Of a stretch of DNA of 64,000 nt, positions 24,336-34,527 are shown one piece after another. The DNA is taken from assembly GCF_001434145.1 (NCBI RefSeq), contig NZ_AZED01000005.1, forward strand, positions 179,172-243,171, given 5' to 3'. Below the pieces are notes generated by a model that was given only the letters and a program-made list of their open reading frames with translations, made no database searches and was not told the DNA's origin. Made by a program: the position numbers and the translations under genes. Origin of the DNA: Lentilactobacillus otakiensis DSM 19908 = JCM 15040 (GTDB lineage Bacteria > Bacillota > Bacilli > Lactobacillales > Lactobacillaceae). Each line of letters starts with the position of its first letter. The stretch's first letter is position 1.

Positions 24336-25643
24336 ATGAGCAATCAAATTGACCAGTTATCAACCAATCAAGCGGGACACCTACAAATCGGGGGAGTGGA
24401 TTCACTGGATCTCGTCAAGCAGTACAAAACACCATTGGTGGTTTACGATGTTAAAGCCATCCGCGACCAGATTCACCATTTCCAAAAGGTGTTCCAAGAT
24501 AACGGTGTCGATTTCGCAGTCAGTTATGCCAGCAAAGCATTCGCCTGCATTGCCATGTTCCAATTGATTAATCAGGAAAAGGGTCACATCGACGTTGTGT
24601 CCGGCGGCGAGTTATACACGGCGATCAAGGCAGGCTTCCCAATGGAGCGGGTTAGTTTCCATGGAAATGACAAGTCACGGGAAGAATTGGAAATGGCCGT
24701 TGACCATCAAATCGGGGTCATTATCTTAGATAACTTTCATGAAATTGATTTGCTGAAGGAAGTTCTGGCCGACAAAGAATCACACATCAATGTGATGCTG
24801 CGAGTGACACCGGGAATTTCCGCTCATACTCATGAATATGATCAAACCGGCCAAGTTGACAGTAAATTTGGCTTTGACATTCAAAGCGGTCAGGCCCGCA
24901 AAGCACTTGGCTTGGTCCTTGAAGACGATCGCATGAACATGTTGGGAATCCACTGCCACATTGGTTCACAGATTTTTGAAGTCAAAGGGTTTGAAATGGC
25001 AGCTGTGAAGCTGATCGATACCTTAGCCGAATGGAATAAGGAAATCGGGTATGTTGCCAAGGTTGTCAACGTCGGCGGTGGCTTTGGAATTAAGTACACC
25101 GAAGAAGACGACCCAATTGCACCAGAGATGTTCGTTGATGCAATCGTGAAGGCAATCAAGAAGCGGACAGAAGAAACCAACCTGCCAATGCCTGCCGTTT
25201 GGATTGAGCCCGGCCGATCGATTGCCGGTCCTGCCGGATACAATTTATACACAGTTGGCAGTCGTAAAGATGTTCCAGGCATTCGATCATATGTCACAGT
25301 TGATGGCGGCATGGGTGACAATATTCGCCCAGCACTCTACCAAGCCAAGTATGAAGCAGTTTTGGCTAAGAACCCAACTGCTCCTACCAAAGAAACGGTT
25401 CGAATTGCCGGCAAGTATTGTGAATCTGGTGACATCCTGATTCAAAAGCAAGATTTGCCAGCAACCCAGCCCGGCGACGTCTTGGCAATGTTGGACACCG
25501 GTGCCTATGGATACGCAATGGCATCCAACTACAACCGCAATCCACGACCAGCTGTTGTATTTGTCGAAAATGGCAAGTCACAAGTTGCCATTAGACGAGA
25601 AACATTTGAAGATTTACTATCACTAGATGAAGAATTCGAATAA
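24336..25643 (+). CDS. lysA: Diaminopimelate decarboxylase
   Basis: A 435-aa PLP fold-type III enzyme. The PLP lysine is in FAVSYASKAFACIAM. Further markers are SGGELYTAIKAGFP, HCHIGSQIFE, VVNVGGGFGIKY, EPGRSIAGPAGYNLYTVG and the catalytic-cysteine segment KYCESGDIL. It makes L-lysine from meso-DAP. The ATG at 24336 has GGAGGAG 6 bp upstream. An upstream in-frame ATG (24276) lies within the riboswitch terminator and is rejected. Its position first in the operon, directly behind the lysine aptamer, fits feedback control by the end product. Confidence 0.96.
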   Translation: MSNQIDQLSTNQAGHLQIGGVDSLDLVKQYKTPLVVYDVKAIRDQIHHFQKVFQDNGVDFAVSYASKAFACIAMFQLINQEKGHIDVVSGGELYTAIKAGFPMERVSFHGNDKSREELEMAVDHQIGVIILDNFHEIDLLKEVLADKESHINVMLRVTPGISAHTHEYDQTGQVDSKFGFDIQSGQARKALGLVLEDDRMNMLGIHCHIGSQIFEVKGFEMAAVKLIDTLAEWNKEIGYVAKVVNVGGGFGIKYTEEDDPIAPEMFVDAIVKAIKKRTEETNLPMPAVWIEPGRSIAGPAGYNLYTVGSRKDVPGIRSYVTVDGGMGDNIRPALYQAKYEAVLAKNPTAPTKETVRIAGKYCESGDILIQKQDLPATQPGDVLAMLDTGAYGYAMASNYNRNPRPAVVFVENGKSQVAIRRETFEDLLSLDEEFE

Positions 25644-25658
25644 CGAAGGAGAATAGTA

Positions 25659-26369
25659 ATGGAACAATTAAGCGCACGCGAAATCATCGATTTTATAGGG
25701 AATGCCAAAAAGAAAACCCCAGTCAAGGTTTACCTCAAAGGGACAATCAAGGACATCAAGTTTCCCAAATCAATCAAAGCATTTGCTGAAAAACACACGG
25801 CCACATTCTTTGGGGATTGGGAAGACGTCAAACGTTTTCTCAAGAAGAACAAGGCGGCCATCGATGATTACGAAATTGAGGCTGATTCCCGAAATTCCGC
25901 TGTTCCATTGTTAGACATTAAAGATATCAATGCCCGGATTGAACCAGGCGCCATCATTCGTGATCACGTTACAATAGGAAACAACGCCGTGATTATGATG
26001 GGTGCAATTATCAATATCGGCGCAGAAATCGGTGATGACACCATGATTGACATGGGGGTCGTCATGGGCGGCAGAGCGATTGTCGGGAAGCATTCCCACA
26101 TCGGTGCCGGTGCTGTCTTGGCCGGAGTAGTCGAACCTGCTTCTGCCAAACCGGTTCAGATTGATGACAATGTTTTGGTAGGTGCCAATGCCGTGGTCAT
26201 TGAAGGCGTTCATGTTGGTGAAGGCGCCGTTGTTGCGGCAGGCTCGATTGTCACCAAAGACGTTGCCCCACATACGGTGGTTGCTGGCGTACCTGCTCGC
26301 AAAGTTAAGGATGTTGACGAAAAGACAACCTCAGAAACTGGTTTGGAAGACGATTTAAGAAAGTTGTGA
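25659..26369 (+). CDS. dapH: Tetrahydrodipicolinate N-acetyltransferase
   Basis: A 236-aa left-handed beta-helix enzyme. The N-terminal part ([29 protein letters not shown]) and the hexapeptide repeats ([44 protein letters not shown], then [12 protein letters not shown]) are the DapH/DapD-acetyl type. It transfers acetyl from acetyl-CoA to tetrahydrodipicolinate. It belongs to the acetylase branch completed by patA and dapL in the same operon. An AAGGAG site lies 9-10 bp before the ATG. Confidence 0.96.
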   Translation: MEQLSAREIIDFIGNAKKKTPVKVYLKGTIKDIKFPKSIKAFAEKHTATFFGDWEDVKRFLKKNKAAIDDYEIEADSRNSAVPLLDIKDINARIEPGAIIRDHVTIGNNAVIMMGAIINIGAEIGDDTMIDMGVVMGGRAIVGKHSHIGAGAVLAGVVEPASAKPVQIDDNVLVGANAVVIEGVHVGEGAVVAAGSIVTKDVAPHTVVAGVPARKVKDVDEKTTSETGLEDDLRKL

Positions 26370-26373
26370 TTCA

Positions 26374-27525
26374 ATGACTCAACTAACTAAGGAAGAATTA
26401 ATTGGTATCCGCAGGCACTTGCATGAGTATCCTGAGTTGGCGATGCACGAAACCACCACTCATGACTACCTGTTGAAAACCATTCAATCCTTCAACCAAC
26501 AATACATTGAAATAAAAGAAATTCCTAAGTTGCCCACCGCACTGTTGGTGTACGTGAATGGTTCCAATCCCAAGCGGACAATCGGTTATCGTACCGATAT
26601 CGATGCGCTGCCGGTTACCGAGCAGACGGGATTACCATTTTCATCTAAAAATCCTGGCGTGATGCACGCCTGTGGTCATGACATTCATATGACCGTCGCA
26701 CTGGGGGTTCTGAACTGGTTTACCGAGCATCAGCCAGCTGATAACCTGATTTTCTTCTTCCAACCCGCCGAGGAAAGTGAAAACGGCGGCAAGGTTGCTT
26801 ATGAACTAGGCGTATTTCAAGGAAAGTGGCGGCCAGATGAATTTTATGGGCTCCACGACAATCCTGATCTACCTGCTGGTGCAATTGGCTGCCGGATGGG
26901 AACTTTGTTTGCCGGAACCACTGAAGTTAATGTCGACCTGATTGGCAAAAGCGGCCACGCGGCATATCCACAAAATGCGAACGACATGGTGGTTGCCGCA
27001 GCCGAATTTATCGGTCAGGTGCAGACGATTGTTTCCAGAAGTGTTAACCCAATCGAAGGCGGTGTGATTACCTTTGGCAAATTGGACGCAGGTACGATCC
27101 GAAACGTCATCGCCGGTCAAGCCAGGATCGAAGGCACCATTCGCGGACTGACTCAAAAGATGATTGAACACATTGTTGATCGACTGAAGATGGTCGCCAA
27201 TGGCATTGCAACCAGCTACGGTGCTGAAGTGGACATTCATTTTAACCAAGGCGGCTACTTACCGGTTGAAAATAACGATGAGTTGACCAAACGCTTCATT
27301 GAATTTGCCAAACAGGATCCGGAAACCGATTTTGTTGAAACTGAACCGGCAATGACCGGCGAGGATTTCGGTTACCTATTATCCAAGATTCCCGGAACCA
27401 TGTTTTGGCTGGGGGTCGACGATGATTCACAGCTCCACTCGGCAACTTTGAACCCCAAAGAATCGTCAATTCCAAAGGGCATTAATTCGATTACCAGATT
27501 TTTTGAATACAGGATGAATAATTAA
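26374..27525 (+). CDS. dapL: N-acetyl-diaminopimelate deacetylase
   Basis: A 383-aa M20-family amidohydrolase. Metal-site motifs are [48 protein letters not shown] and the late [35 protein letters not shown] and [17 protein letters not shown] segments complete the dimerisation domain. It releases acetate from N-acetyl-LL-DAP. It starts 4 bp after dapH, so the two are translated together. Confidence 0.94.
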   Translation: MTQLTKEELIGIRRHLHEYPELAMHETTTHDYLLKTIQSFNQQYIEIKEIPKLPTALLVYVNGSNPKRTIGYRTDIDALPVTEQTGLPFSSKNPGVMHACGHDIHMTVALGVLNWFTEHQPADNLIFFFQPAEESENGGKVAYELGVFQGKWRPDEFYGLHDNPDLPAGAIGCRMGTLFAGTTEVNVDLIGKSGHAAYPQNANDMVVAAAEFIGQVQTIVSRSVNPIEGGVITFGKLDAGTIRNVIAGQARIEGTIRGLTQKMIEHIVDRLKMVANGIATSYGAEVDIHFNQGGYLPVENNDELTKRFIEFAKQDPETDFVETEPAMTGEDFGYLLSKIPGTMFWLGVDDDSQLHSATLNPKESSIPKGINSITRFFEYRMNN

Positions 27526-27553
27526 ACTAACAAAAAAGAAAGTAGGGATTCTT

Positions 27554-28468
27554 ATGATTAGTGCAGATATTATGACAGCGATTGTGACCCCATTTGGTGA
27601 AGACGGCAATATCAACTTTGATGGTTTGGAAAAATTAACCAACCATTTAATTGATACTGGCAGCCGTGGATTTGTCATCGGCGGAACGACTGGTGAAACA
27701 CCAACTTTGAGTCATGATGAAAAGATTGAGCTTTACACCCGTTTCGCACAAATCGTTGCTGGCCGAGGCACCATTATTGCCGGTACCGGTAGCAACAACA
27801 CTGCTGAAACGGTGCAGCTAACTGCTGAAGTTGGCAATATCCCCGGCATTGATTACGCGCTCGTGGTTGTGCCATACTATAACAAACCAAATCAACGCGG
27901 AATGGTTGCCCACTTCACCGCTGTCGCAGAACAATCACCAGTTCCGTTGATCATTTACAATATTCCTGGTCGAACCGGCGTCACCATGGCGAACGACACG
28001 GTGATTGAATTATCACACAACAGCAACATCGCTGGTGTTAAACAATGTACTTCATTGGAAGACTTGGAATATCTGGTTCAAAACACCCCTGATGATTTTA
28101 ACGTCTACACCGGTGAAGATGCCCAGGCGTTGTCTGCCAAAGCAGTTGGTGCCAACGGTGTGATCTCAGTTACCAGCCATATCTATGGTCGAGAAATGCG
28201 GAAGATGTACGATGCTCTTGAATCGGGTGATGTTGAGACTGCTGGTGATATGATGCGTTTCTTAACACCTAAAGTTCAAGCATTGTTCATGTACCCATCA
28301 CCATCATGTATCAAAGCTATTTTGAACGTTCAAGGCTTTGGTGCCGGTGACTGCCGTCTTCCAATTCTTTCGTTAAACGACGAAGAGAAAGCCACGTTGG
28401 CCGCAAAATTAGGGGTTAAACGCTTGGAAGACATTCCGGTGGACGGGACTGAAATGGCACACAGTTAA
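27554..28468 (+). CDS. dapA: 4-hydroxy-tetrahydrodipicolinate synthase
   Basis: A 304-aa TIM-barrel enzyme. Seen are [43 protein letters not shown], the tyrosine motif [14 protein letters not shown], and the Schiff-base lysine in [14 protein letters not shown]. It condenses pyruvate with aspartate semialdehyde, the committed lysine/DAP step. The KQCTS segment replaces the more usual KEASG-type sequence, but the lysine is kept. It lies in the riboswitch-controlled operon. Confidence 0.96.
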   Translation: MISADIMTAIVTPFGEDGNINFDGLEKLTNHLIDTGSRGFVIGGTTGETPTLSHDEKIELYTRFAQIVAGRGTIIAGTGSNNTAETVQLTAEVGNIPGIDYALVVVPYYNKPNQRGMVAHFTAVAEQSPVPLIIYNIPGRTGVTMANDTVIELSHNSNIAGVKQCTSLEDLEYLVQNTPDDFNVYTGEDAQALSAKAVGANGVISVTSHIYGREMRKMYDALESGDVETAGDMMRFLTPKVQALFMYPSPSCIKAILNVQGFGAGDCRLPILSLNDEEKATLAAKLGVKRLEDIPVDGTEMAHS

Positions 28469-28516
28469 TCCGCTTGATTTGGAATTCGATAAACATAGAC
28501 AAGGGAGTTTTTCTCA

Positions 28517-29290
28517 ATGATTAAAGTTTTAGTCGCTGGTTTTATGGGTTCAATGGGTCAAAAGACCGTTCAGATGGTCAATAAAAATAACGATTTTGAA
28601 TTGGTTGGCGCCTACAACCCTGGAATTGACACGGTTCATCTCCAAGGGATGGGGATGGACGATCGGGTCAAATTGTTTGCAAACTTGGACGATATCGACA
28701 CAGACGCCGACGTCTGGATTGATTTTACAGTCCCAGGTGCAGCGTTTGATAACGCCAAATTTGCGATTGAACACGGCATTCATCCAGTCATTGGCACATC
28801 GGGGATGACCGATGACCAGGTTGCCCAGCTGAGCAAGTTGGCAGAAGAAAAACAGGTTGGCGGCATTCTTGCTCCCAACTTTGGTATTTCAGCGGTCTTG
28901 TTAATGAAATTTGCCAAAGAAGCCGCTAAGTACATGCCAGGTGTTGAAATCATTGAAATGCACCACGACGACAAGCTGGATGCGCCTTCAGGGACCGCAT
29001 TGGCAACCGCTAAAATGATTGCCGAAGTTCGTGGCAAGCAGGATGCTCCGACCACTGAGGAAACCTTAAAGGGTGTCCGTGGCGGTGATTACGATGGTAT
29101 CAAAATTCATTCCGTGCGTCTGCCAGGGTATGTTGCCCATGAACAAGTCTTATTTGGCAGCAAAGGTGAAGCATTAACCATCAGGCAGGACTCGTTTGAC
29201 CGCGGCTCATTTATGAGTGGGGTTGAACTGGCTGTACCGGCAGCTGCCAAAGCAACTCAATTGATCGTCGGCTTGGAAAACATTATGTAA
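28517..29290 (+). CDS. dapB: 4-hydroxy-tetrahydrodipicolinate reductase
   Basis: A 257-aa protein. The nucleotide fold begins KVLVAGFMGSMGQKTVQMV. The active-site signature EIIEMHHDDKLDAPSGTALATAKMI holds the catalytic histidine pair and lysine. FDRGSFMSGVELAVPAA is near the C-terminus. It reduces the DapA product with NAD(P)H to tetrahydrodipicolinate. A GGGAG site lies upstream of the ATG. Position in the operon follows dapA directly. Confidence 0.96.
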   Translation: MIKVLVAGFMGSMGQKTVQMVNKNNDFELVGAYNPGIDTVHLQGMGMDDRVKLFANLDDIDTDADVWIDFTVPGAAFDNAKFAIEHGIHPVIGTSGMTDDQVAQLSKLAEEKQVGGILAPNFGISAVLLMKFAKEAAKYMPGVEIIEMHHDDKLDAPSGTALATAKMIAEVRGKQDAPTTEETLKGVRGGDYDGIKIHSVRLPGYVAHEQVLFGSKGEALTIRQDSFDRGSFMSGVELAVPAAAKATQLIVGLENIM

Positions 29291-29310
29291 TTAAAATTCA
29301 GGAGGAAAAT

Positions 29311-30498
29311 ATGCCACAGTTAGACAGCAAACTTTCAGAAGTAGTAAATCAAAACGTGAACGCAGTTGGCCCTTCAGGGATTCGTGAATTTGACCAAGAG
29401 ATTTCATCGATCCCCGGTATCGTTAAATTAACGATTGGTGAACCGGACTTTGATGTTCCGGAACATGCCAAGGAGGCTGCCATTAAGAGTATTGAGGAAA
29501 ATAAATCTCACTATTCTGCTCAAAAGGGGATTGCCGAATTACGTGCTGGTATCAGCAATTATCTCAAACAACGGACGGGTGTTTACTATGATCCAGCATC
29601 CGAAATTATTGTCACCGTTGGGGCTACAGAGGCTATTTTTTCAGCGTTGACTTCAATTTTGAATCCTGGTGATAAAGTCATCGTGCCGACACCTGCATTT
29701 GCGCTGTATTTCCCAATCATCAAGGTGGCTGGGGCTGAGCTGATCACAATTGATACTTCTGACGATGGGTTTGTCTTAACTCCTGAGAAGCTGCAAAAAG
29801 TCCTTGATGAAAACGGGGACAGTGTTAAAGCAATTATTTTGAATTATCCTTCCAACCCAACTGGTGTTGAATATTCAGAGGCCCAACTTAAAGCCTTGGC
29901 TGATATTATTTCTCAACACAAGATGTATGTGTTGGCTGATGAAATTTATAGTGAATTGACTTATGGTGTGGAACATCATTCAATCGCTGCTATGATTCCA
30001 GGGCAAACCATTTTAATCAATGGTTTATCTAAATCCCACGCAATGACCGGGTATCGTATCGGATATATTGCCGCTCCCAAGGATTTTGTGACCAATGCTT
30101 CCAAGATGCACGCCTTCGTGGTGACTGCACCTTCCAACCCAGCCCAATACGCTGCTGCTGAAGCTTTGAATAATGGTCTTGATGATCCAATCCCAATGCG
30201 GGCTGCTTATCATAAACGTCGGGATTACATTGCGGATCGACTTGAGAAAATGGGGATGCACATTGTCATGCCTCAAGGCGCTTTTTACATTTTTGCCAAA
30301 ATTCCTGATACAATAGACGAAACATCAGTCGAATTTGCGACTGAGTTGGCTAAGAATGCCAAAGTTGGTGTTACTCCAGGATCAGCATTTGGTCCCGGCG
30401 GTGAAGGTTGGATCCGGATGTCATACGCCGCTTCTGATGACGACATCAAGTTGGCAATGGATCGAATGAACAGTTATTTACTTGAATTAACGAAATAA
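29311..30498 (+). CDS. patA: N-acetyl-LL-diaminopimelate aminotransferase
   Basis: A 395-aa class I/II aminotransferase. SIPGIVKLTIGEPDFDVPEHAKEAAIKSI, ILNYPSNPTGVEY, VLADEIYSELTYG, and the PLP-lysine segment LINGLSKSHAMTGYRIGY are clear. Sequence alone would allow several substrates. The DAP role is inferred because every other step of the acetylated pathway surrounds it and this transamination would otherwise be missing. AGGAGG lies 7 bp before the ATG. Confidence 0.88.
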   Translation: MPQLDSKLSEVVNQNVNAVGPSGIREFDQEISSIPGIVKLTIGEPDFDVPEHAKEAAIKSIEENKSHYSAQKGIAELRAGISNYLKQRTGVYYDPASEIIVTVGATEAIFSALTSILNPGDKVIVPTPAFALYFPIIKVAGAELITIDTSDDGFVLTPEKLQKVLDENGDSVKAIILNYPSNPTGVEYSEAQLKALADIISQHKMYVLADEIYSELTYGVEHHSIAAMIPGQTILINGLSKSHAMTGYRIGYIAAPKDFVTNASKMHAFVVTAPSNPAQYAAAEALNNGLDDPIPMRAAYHKRRDYIADRLEKMGMHIVMPQGAFYIFAKIPDTIDETSVEFATELAKNAKVGVTPGSAFGPGGEGWIRMSYAASDDDIKLAMDRMNSYLLELTK

Positions 30499-30517
30499 AG
30501 AAAAGGGGATTCATTAG

Positions 30518-31597
30518 ATGAAAGAGTTTAACGTCGCAATTTTAGGTGCTACGGGAGCTGTTGGAACCCGCATGATTCAACAATTAGAGCAATCAACCAT
30601 TCCAGTTAAGAGTGTTAAATTGCTGGCCTCCTCACGTTCTGCAGGTAAAGTTCTGCAGTTCCGTGGTGAAGATATCACGGTTGAAGAAACCACCCCGGAT
30701 TCATTCAACGGGATTGATTTGGTTCTGTCTTCAGCTGGTGGCTCAACTTCTAAGAAATTCCTGCCGGAAGCTGTTAAACGTGGCGCTGTCTGTGTCGATA
30801 ACACCAGTGCTTTCCGGATGGAAAAAGAAGTTCCGTTGGTCATTCCTGAAGTTAACGAAAAGGCGCTTTACAATCATCGCGGCATTATCGCCAACCCTAA
30901 CTGTTCAACGATTCAAATGGTGGTTTGTCTCGACCCTATTTATAGGAAGTACGGTTTGAAACAAGTCATTGTTTCAACTTACCAAGCTGTTTCTGGTGCT
31001 GGTCAATCAGCACTGAATGAGTTGATGGAAGAATCTCAACAAGTTTTGAATGGCGAACCAACTGATCCAAAGATCCTGCCTACCAAGGGTGACAAGAAAC
31101 ATTACCAAATGGCCTTTAACCTCTTACCGCAGATCGATGTTTTTGAATCCGACGGTTACTACACTCATGAAGAGTGGAAAATGATTCATGAAACCAAGAA
31201 GATTATGCTTGATGATATGGATGCCAAGGATATCAAAGTAACTGCAACTTGTGTCCGAGTACCAATTCGAATTGCCCATGGTGAGTCAGTCTACTTTGAA
31301 GTTGCTGACCAAACTGCGACTGCTGATCAAATCAAGGCTGTCTTGGATGGTGCAGATGGCGTTGTCTTACAAGACGACACTGCCCACCAAATTTATCCTC
31401 AATCAATTGAGGCTGAAGGCAAGCGTGACACCTTCGTCGGTCGTGTTCGTCCCGATTTCGAAAACGAAGGGGCATTCAACATGTGGGTTGTTTCCGATAA
31501 CCTATTGAAGGGTGCTGCTTGGAACGCTGTCCAGATTGCGGAACGTTTGGTTGCCGATGATTTGGTTAGAGTGCCGGATGACCCGTACTTGGGATAG
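30518..31597 (+). CDS. asd: Aspartate-semialdehyde dehydrogenase
   Basis: A 359-aa enzyme. The NADP loop is [18 protein letters not shown]. The catalytic cysteine is in [14 protein letters not shown]. The later motif [16 protein letters not shown] contains the substrate arginine and histidine. It reduces aspartyl phosphate, made by LysC, to the semialdehyde used by DapA. It is last in the operon. Its TAG stop begins a short palindromic remnant, followed by a terminator about 85 bp downstream. Confidence 0.96.
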   Translation: MKEFNVAILGATGAVGTRMIQQLEQSTIPVKSVKLLASSRSAGKVLQFRGEDITVEETTPDSFNGIDLVLSSAGGSTSKKFLPEAVKRGAVCVDNTSAFRMEKEVPLVIPEVNEKALYNHRGIIANPNCSTIQMVVCLDPIYRKYGLKQVIVSTYQAVSGAGQSALNELMEESQQVLNGEPTDPKILPTKGDKKHYQMAFNLLPQIDVFESDGYYTHEEWKMIHETKKIMLDDMDAKDIKVTATCVRVPIRIAHGESVYFEVADQTATADQIKAVLDGADGVVLQDDTAHQIYPQSIEAEGKRDTFVGRVRPDFENEGAFNMWVVSDNLLKGAAWNAVQIAERLVADDLVRVPDDPYLG

Positions 31598-31640
31598 TGA
31601 GCGACTAGCATCAGTTGCGTCGGAGCTGTCCTAATCTACA
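31595..31640 (+). repeat. Deleted remnant (G) of the palindromic element at the asd stop codon
   Basis: Reads TAGTGAGCGACTAGC and then ATCAGTTGCGTCGGAGCT. These match the two outer ends of copy C (TAGAGTGCGACGAGC and CTCAGTTGCGTCGGAGCA) with the whole middle absent. TAG is the asd stop codon. Confidence 0.55.
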
Positions 31641-31680
31641 TGAAATAGAAATTTGATTCACACATAATTCAAAAATTAAC

Positions 31681-31718
31681 AAAAGGCCGACCATTTTTCG
31701 AATTGGTCGGTCTTTTTT
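31681..31718 (+). terminator. Terminator of the lysA-asd operon
   Basis: Arms AAAGGCCGACCA / TGGTCGGTCTTT, then TTTTTT. The T run overlaps the end of the decayed XRE gene on the other strand. Confidence 0.88.
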
Positions 31719-31906
31719 ACATAAAAAAAGCAAAACCCAAGAATGAATTTTCAGGTTTCACCAATTGCTGCTGAGTTAGATTGAGTGACTTCCGGAGGTC
31801 AATGATTGCTGTGGCATAATCAAATTGCTGGTCATAGTAAGCATCTTCTTTTCCAAGCCGGGGCGTTCCTTCATAAATTTTTAATCAAATCATCAGTCTG
31901 GGTCAT
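31717..31906 (-). pseudogene. Broken XRE-type antitoxin/regulator gene
   Basis: A start ATG (31904-31906) with AAGGAG upstream encodes MTQTDDLIKNL and then meets a stop. A one-base shift continues as YEGTPRLGKEDAYYDQQF and then DYATAIIDLRKSLNLTQQQL, which is the first half of a HigA-like helix-turn-helix. It then runs into unrelated residues and stops at 31717. So the gene carries a frameshift and has lost its C-terminal half. No toxin partner is visible nearby. Confidence 0.65.
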
Positions 31907-32024
31907 GATACTTTCTCCTTCTGGCGCGTGTTTTTTTTAGTTCAGATTGGGGCGTTTTCTGAGATCTTTACATAAAAACACCACAGTATTGACTATGGTG
32001 AGGATGAAGAGACAATTTATTTAA

Positions 32025-32423
32025 TTACGATACACCAAGCCTTTCTTTCAAAGCATCGGTAAGCGTTGCAGAAAAGTTGATGTGGTGTTGGTTGCCCAGG
32101 TCATTAAGGTACTTAGGAATGGTAAGCGTCTTTTTAACACTTGCATTTTCTTCCCGTTCCCTAGCAATAGTCGTGTCCACTTCAATTGGAATAACCAATT
32201 GATTTTGACTATGGGGGATGTTTTGGGGATCAGAAAGGGTCGGCAAGGCATCATGATAATCTTGTACTGTGAGCAGATATCCCTCTAAAGCGTCATGGGC
32301 CATGTGAAGAGCATCAGACATATTATCACCAAAAGTTACTACATGGGGATCAAAATCGGGAAAGTTAACTTCAACTTGGTCGTCTGAATTCTTAGTGAAT
32401 AACGCAAAATATAGGTACTTCAT
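32025..32423 (-). CDS. HicB-family antitoxin-like protein without a HicA partner
   Basis: A 132-aa protein. The N-terminal half (KYLYFALFTKNSDDQVEVNFPDFDPHVVTFGDNMSDALHMAHDALEGYLL) is the partial RNase-H-like HicB domain. The C-terminal TIPKYLNDLGNQHHINFSATLTDALKERLGV resembles a ribbon-helix-helix tail. HicB normally neutralises the mRNA interferase HicA. No hicA-sized ORF lies on either side, so it is an orphan. The ATG at 32423 has GGAGG upstream; the longer reading is rejected. It sits between pseudogenes. Confidence 0.85.
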   Translation of the reverse strand: MKYLYFALFTKNSDDQVEVNFPDFDPHVVTFGDNMSDALHMAHDALEGYLLTVQDYHDALPTLSDPQNIPHSQNQLVIPIEVDTTIAREREENASVKKTLTIPKYLNDLGNQHHINFSATLTDALKERLGVS

Positions 32424-32540
32424 TGTAATTGCCTCCAGTTGTGATTCCACAGAAAGCGATAATAGGTGAGTTTAAGATCCGATTTTATTTTTCATCAATT
32501 ATATGAAATTTCAAAAATTGGCGTTTTCATATTCCGGATG

Positions 32541-33374
32541 TTAATCACCACTTGAGATTTCAGTCAGATCATAAAAGTGGTGACCACCAACATTGTACGT
32601 TACCCAAGTTGCTAGTTGCCAATCTTCATCACCATAATGAGTGAGTTTATTTTGAGCGTTTAACTTTTTAATAGCCAGCCGATAATAATTTGAGGAAACC
32701 TTTTTATCTGGGAGCCCCTTGATTCCTTTCTTATAGTAAACGTATGATGTATTACCCTTAGTTTTGAATGTGTTGACTTTTTCTGTCGTTGTTGGCTGGA
32801 TTGTCCAAATTGGATTATCAATAGCACGTGTCTGAGTCGATGATTCCTGGCTATTTTGAATCTTATAATGTTTCAGACGCGGTGTACTGTAGTATTGAAT
32901 ATACCCATCCAAAGTGATATAAAATATTGGCTTGTAATCACCCGATTTGTTGTTAGTATAGCCTTTGCCCAGTTGTAATGCTCGAGTTCTAACCGGCAAT
33001 TTGAGCTTATACGGCGTGAAATACTGTGTTGTGTAATGCTTTGTATAGGGCACTGATTGAGAGGGCTGATAAATCCGTTGTTGTTTTTGGTAACTAATTG
33101 CACCACGGGTTAAGTAAGCCTGCGACTTGCCATTGGTTTGCTCAACTTTAAGGATGGTTCCTTTGGGGGTAATGACCTTTTGGCCTTTTCTGCCATTAAC
33201 CTTAGTGTACTGGCCGGTAAAGAGTGGCCGCTTCACTTTTACATATTGAATGTTTGTGTTTGCACCCAAATCACTATATGCGTGGGTGGTGGTCGTTAAT
33301 CCAATTAATGTAGCTGTACCAATGGCAGCTATGCCACCGATAATTTTTGAAAGATGTAATAAATTAATTTTCAT
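32541..33374 (-). CDS. Secreted protein of unknown function
   Basis: A 277-aa protein with a signal peptide (positively charged start, hydrophobic IIGGIAAIGTATLIGLTT, cleavage probably after THA near residue 32). The mature part is basic and rich in Tyr, Thr, Lys and Gln, with repeated short beta-like units (VKVKRPLFTGQYTKVNGRKG, YYSTPRLKHYKIQNSQ, TSYVYYKKGIKGLP). It has no LPXTG or transmembrane anchor. It resembles the surface-associated proteins of lactobacilli built of SLAP-like strands, but I cannot name a family. GGAGAAA precedes the ATG. It appears AT-rich relative to the core genes. Confidence 0.65.
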   Translation of the reverse strand: MKINLLHLSKIIGGIAAIGTATLIGLTTTTHAYSDLGANTNIQYVKVKRPLFTGQYTKVNGRKGQKVITPKGTILKVEQTNGKSQAYLTRGAISYQKQQRIYQPSQSVPYTKHYTTQYFTPYKLKLPVRTRALQLGKGYTNNKSGDYKPIFYITLDGYIQYYSTPRLKHYKIQNSQESSTQTRAIDNPIWTIQPTTTEKVNTFKTKGNTSYVYYKKGIKGLPDKKVSSNYYRLAIKKLNAQNKLTHYGDEDWQLATWVTYNVGGHHFYDLTEISSGD

Positions 33375-33585
33375 GAGTTAGTTTCTCCATTTTAAAAATA
33401 TTTTGAAATGTTGCTGTGGGACACCCGACCTATATTTAAATATATCGTATATCATGAAAGCAACTTAATTATTTAAGTCCGTTAGGTAAATCACTTGAAT
33501 AACTTAATTCAATTATAACCGGAAGTTCTCTTTTCCGAAACAAATGGATTTCTCAAATCAAGCTTAATAAAGAACAATTTCTAAA

Positions 33586-34367
33586 TTAACTGGTACGATA
33601 ACTGCTTAAGGGTCGTGAATGATTCACATTCCGATCATAAGAAATTAGGAAAATAAGTGTCACTATCAAGAAGAATCCCCACACAATTAGGAAGGCTGGC
33701 CAGGCGACAACCCCGGTAAAAACATGACTGACAGCCATCCCGGCCTGCCAGTCAAATAAGAAATGCAGAATCACCGGCCAGACCAAAGTATTGGTTACCG
33801 CGCGAACGGACGCCAGAATGATGCCAAGAACAAATGCGTAAATGACTTACTGAATGGTTGGATCGAGTGGCTGTCCATTGATCAGATTTAATGGATGAAA
33901 GGCACCAAAGAAGAGCGCCGAAGAACAAGCAGTGAGCGTATATTTATAACCATTATTTTTAAACATAGTCAAAAGGCACTGAACAGTAAGCCGCGACAAA
34001 TAAATTCCTCAAAAAAGCCTGCTGATAAAGACATCATGGTGTCTGAAATCAGCGTTTTGGCGTCTAAAACGGCAATGACATTATTAAGGACGTGGGCAAA
34101 TATCAGGAATAAGACCAGTAACGCAATTATCCAGATGATTCCGATGACTTTTGTCGCTTTTTGATACTTGATGTGATAATCGCGAACTTTGGTTGATTTT
34201 AATATGTAGCCAATTAACGCAGCTGATATGATTGAATATAATAGCCCGACGCATGCTCTGACAGTTGGGGTAGTGCGCTTTAGAAAAATATCCAGTACTT
34301 CAAGAATTAAAATCAATCCCGCAGCAATGACAAATTGCATGGATGTCGATACGCGACTTTTTGGCAT
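33586..34367 (-). pseudogene. Frameshifted CPBP intramembrane protease
   Basis: The intact 5' part (34367 to about 33969, ATG with GGAGG) encodes membrane spans and the first catalytic motif GFFEEFICRGLLFSAF, then stops. In another frame, about 33972-33848 encodes SALFFGAFHPLNLINGQPLDPT with the motif-2 histidine, then stops. In a third frame, to 33586, VIYAFVLGIILASVRAVTNT and LVWPVILHFLFDWQAG supply motif 3. Two frameshifts are therefore needed to restore one CPBP/Abi protease. All motifs are still readable, so the decay is recent. Confidence 0.82.
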
Positions 34368-34527
34368 AAATGTCCTCCAAAATTTGAATGGTTTTATTGA
34401 AATACATGCATTTTTCTATGACAAACAAGTTTAATATAAACTTTGTCTATATTAAAATAAAAAAACACAATGCTTAAACCATTGAATTATCAGTTGCTCA
34501 GGCATACAATTAACTTGTAATTTGAAT

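Noticed and set aside
33895..34164. An 89-aa plus-strand ORF opposite the CPBP pseudogene
   Set aside because: It is the antisense of recognisable CPBP motifs and lacks a ribosome site.
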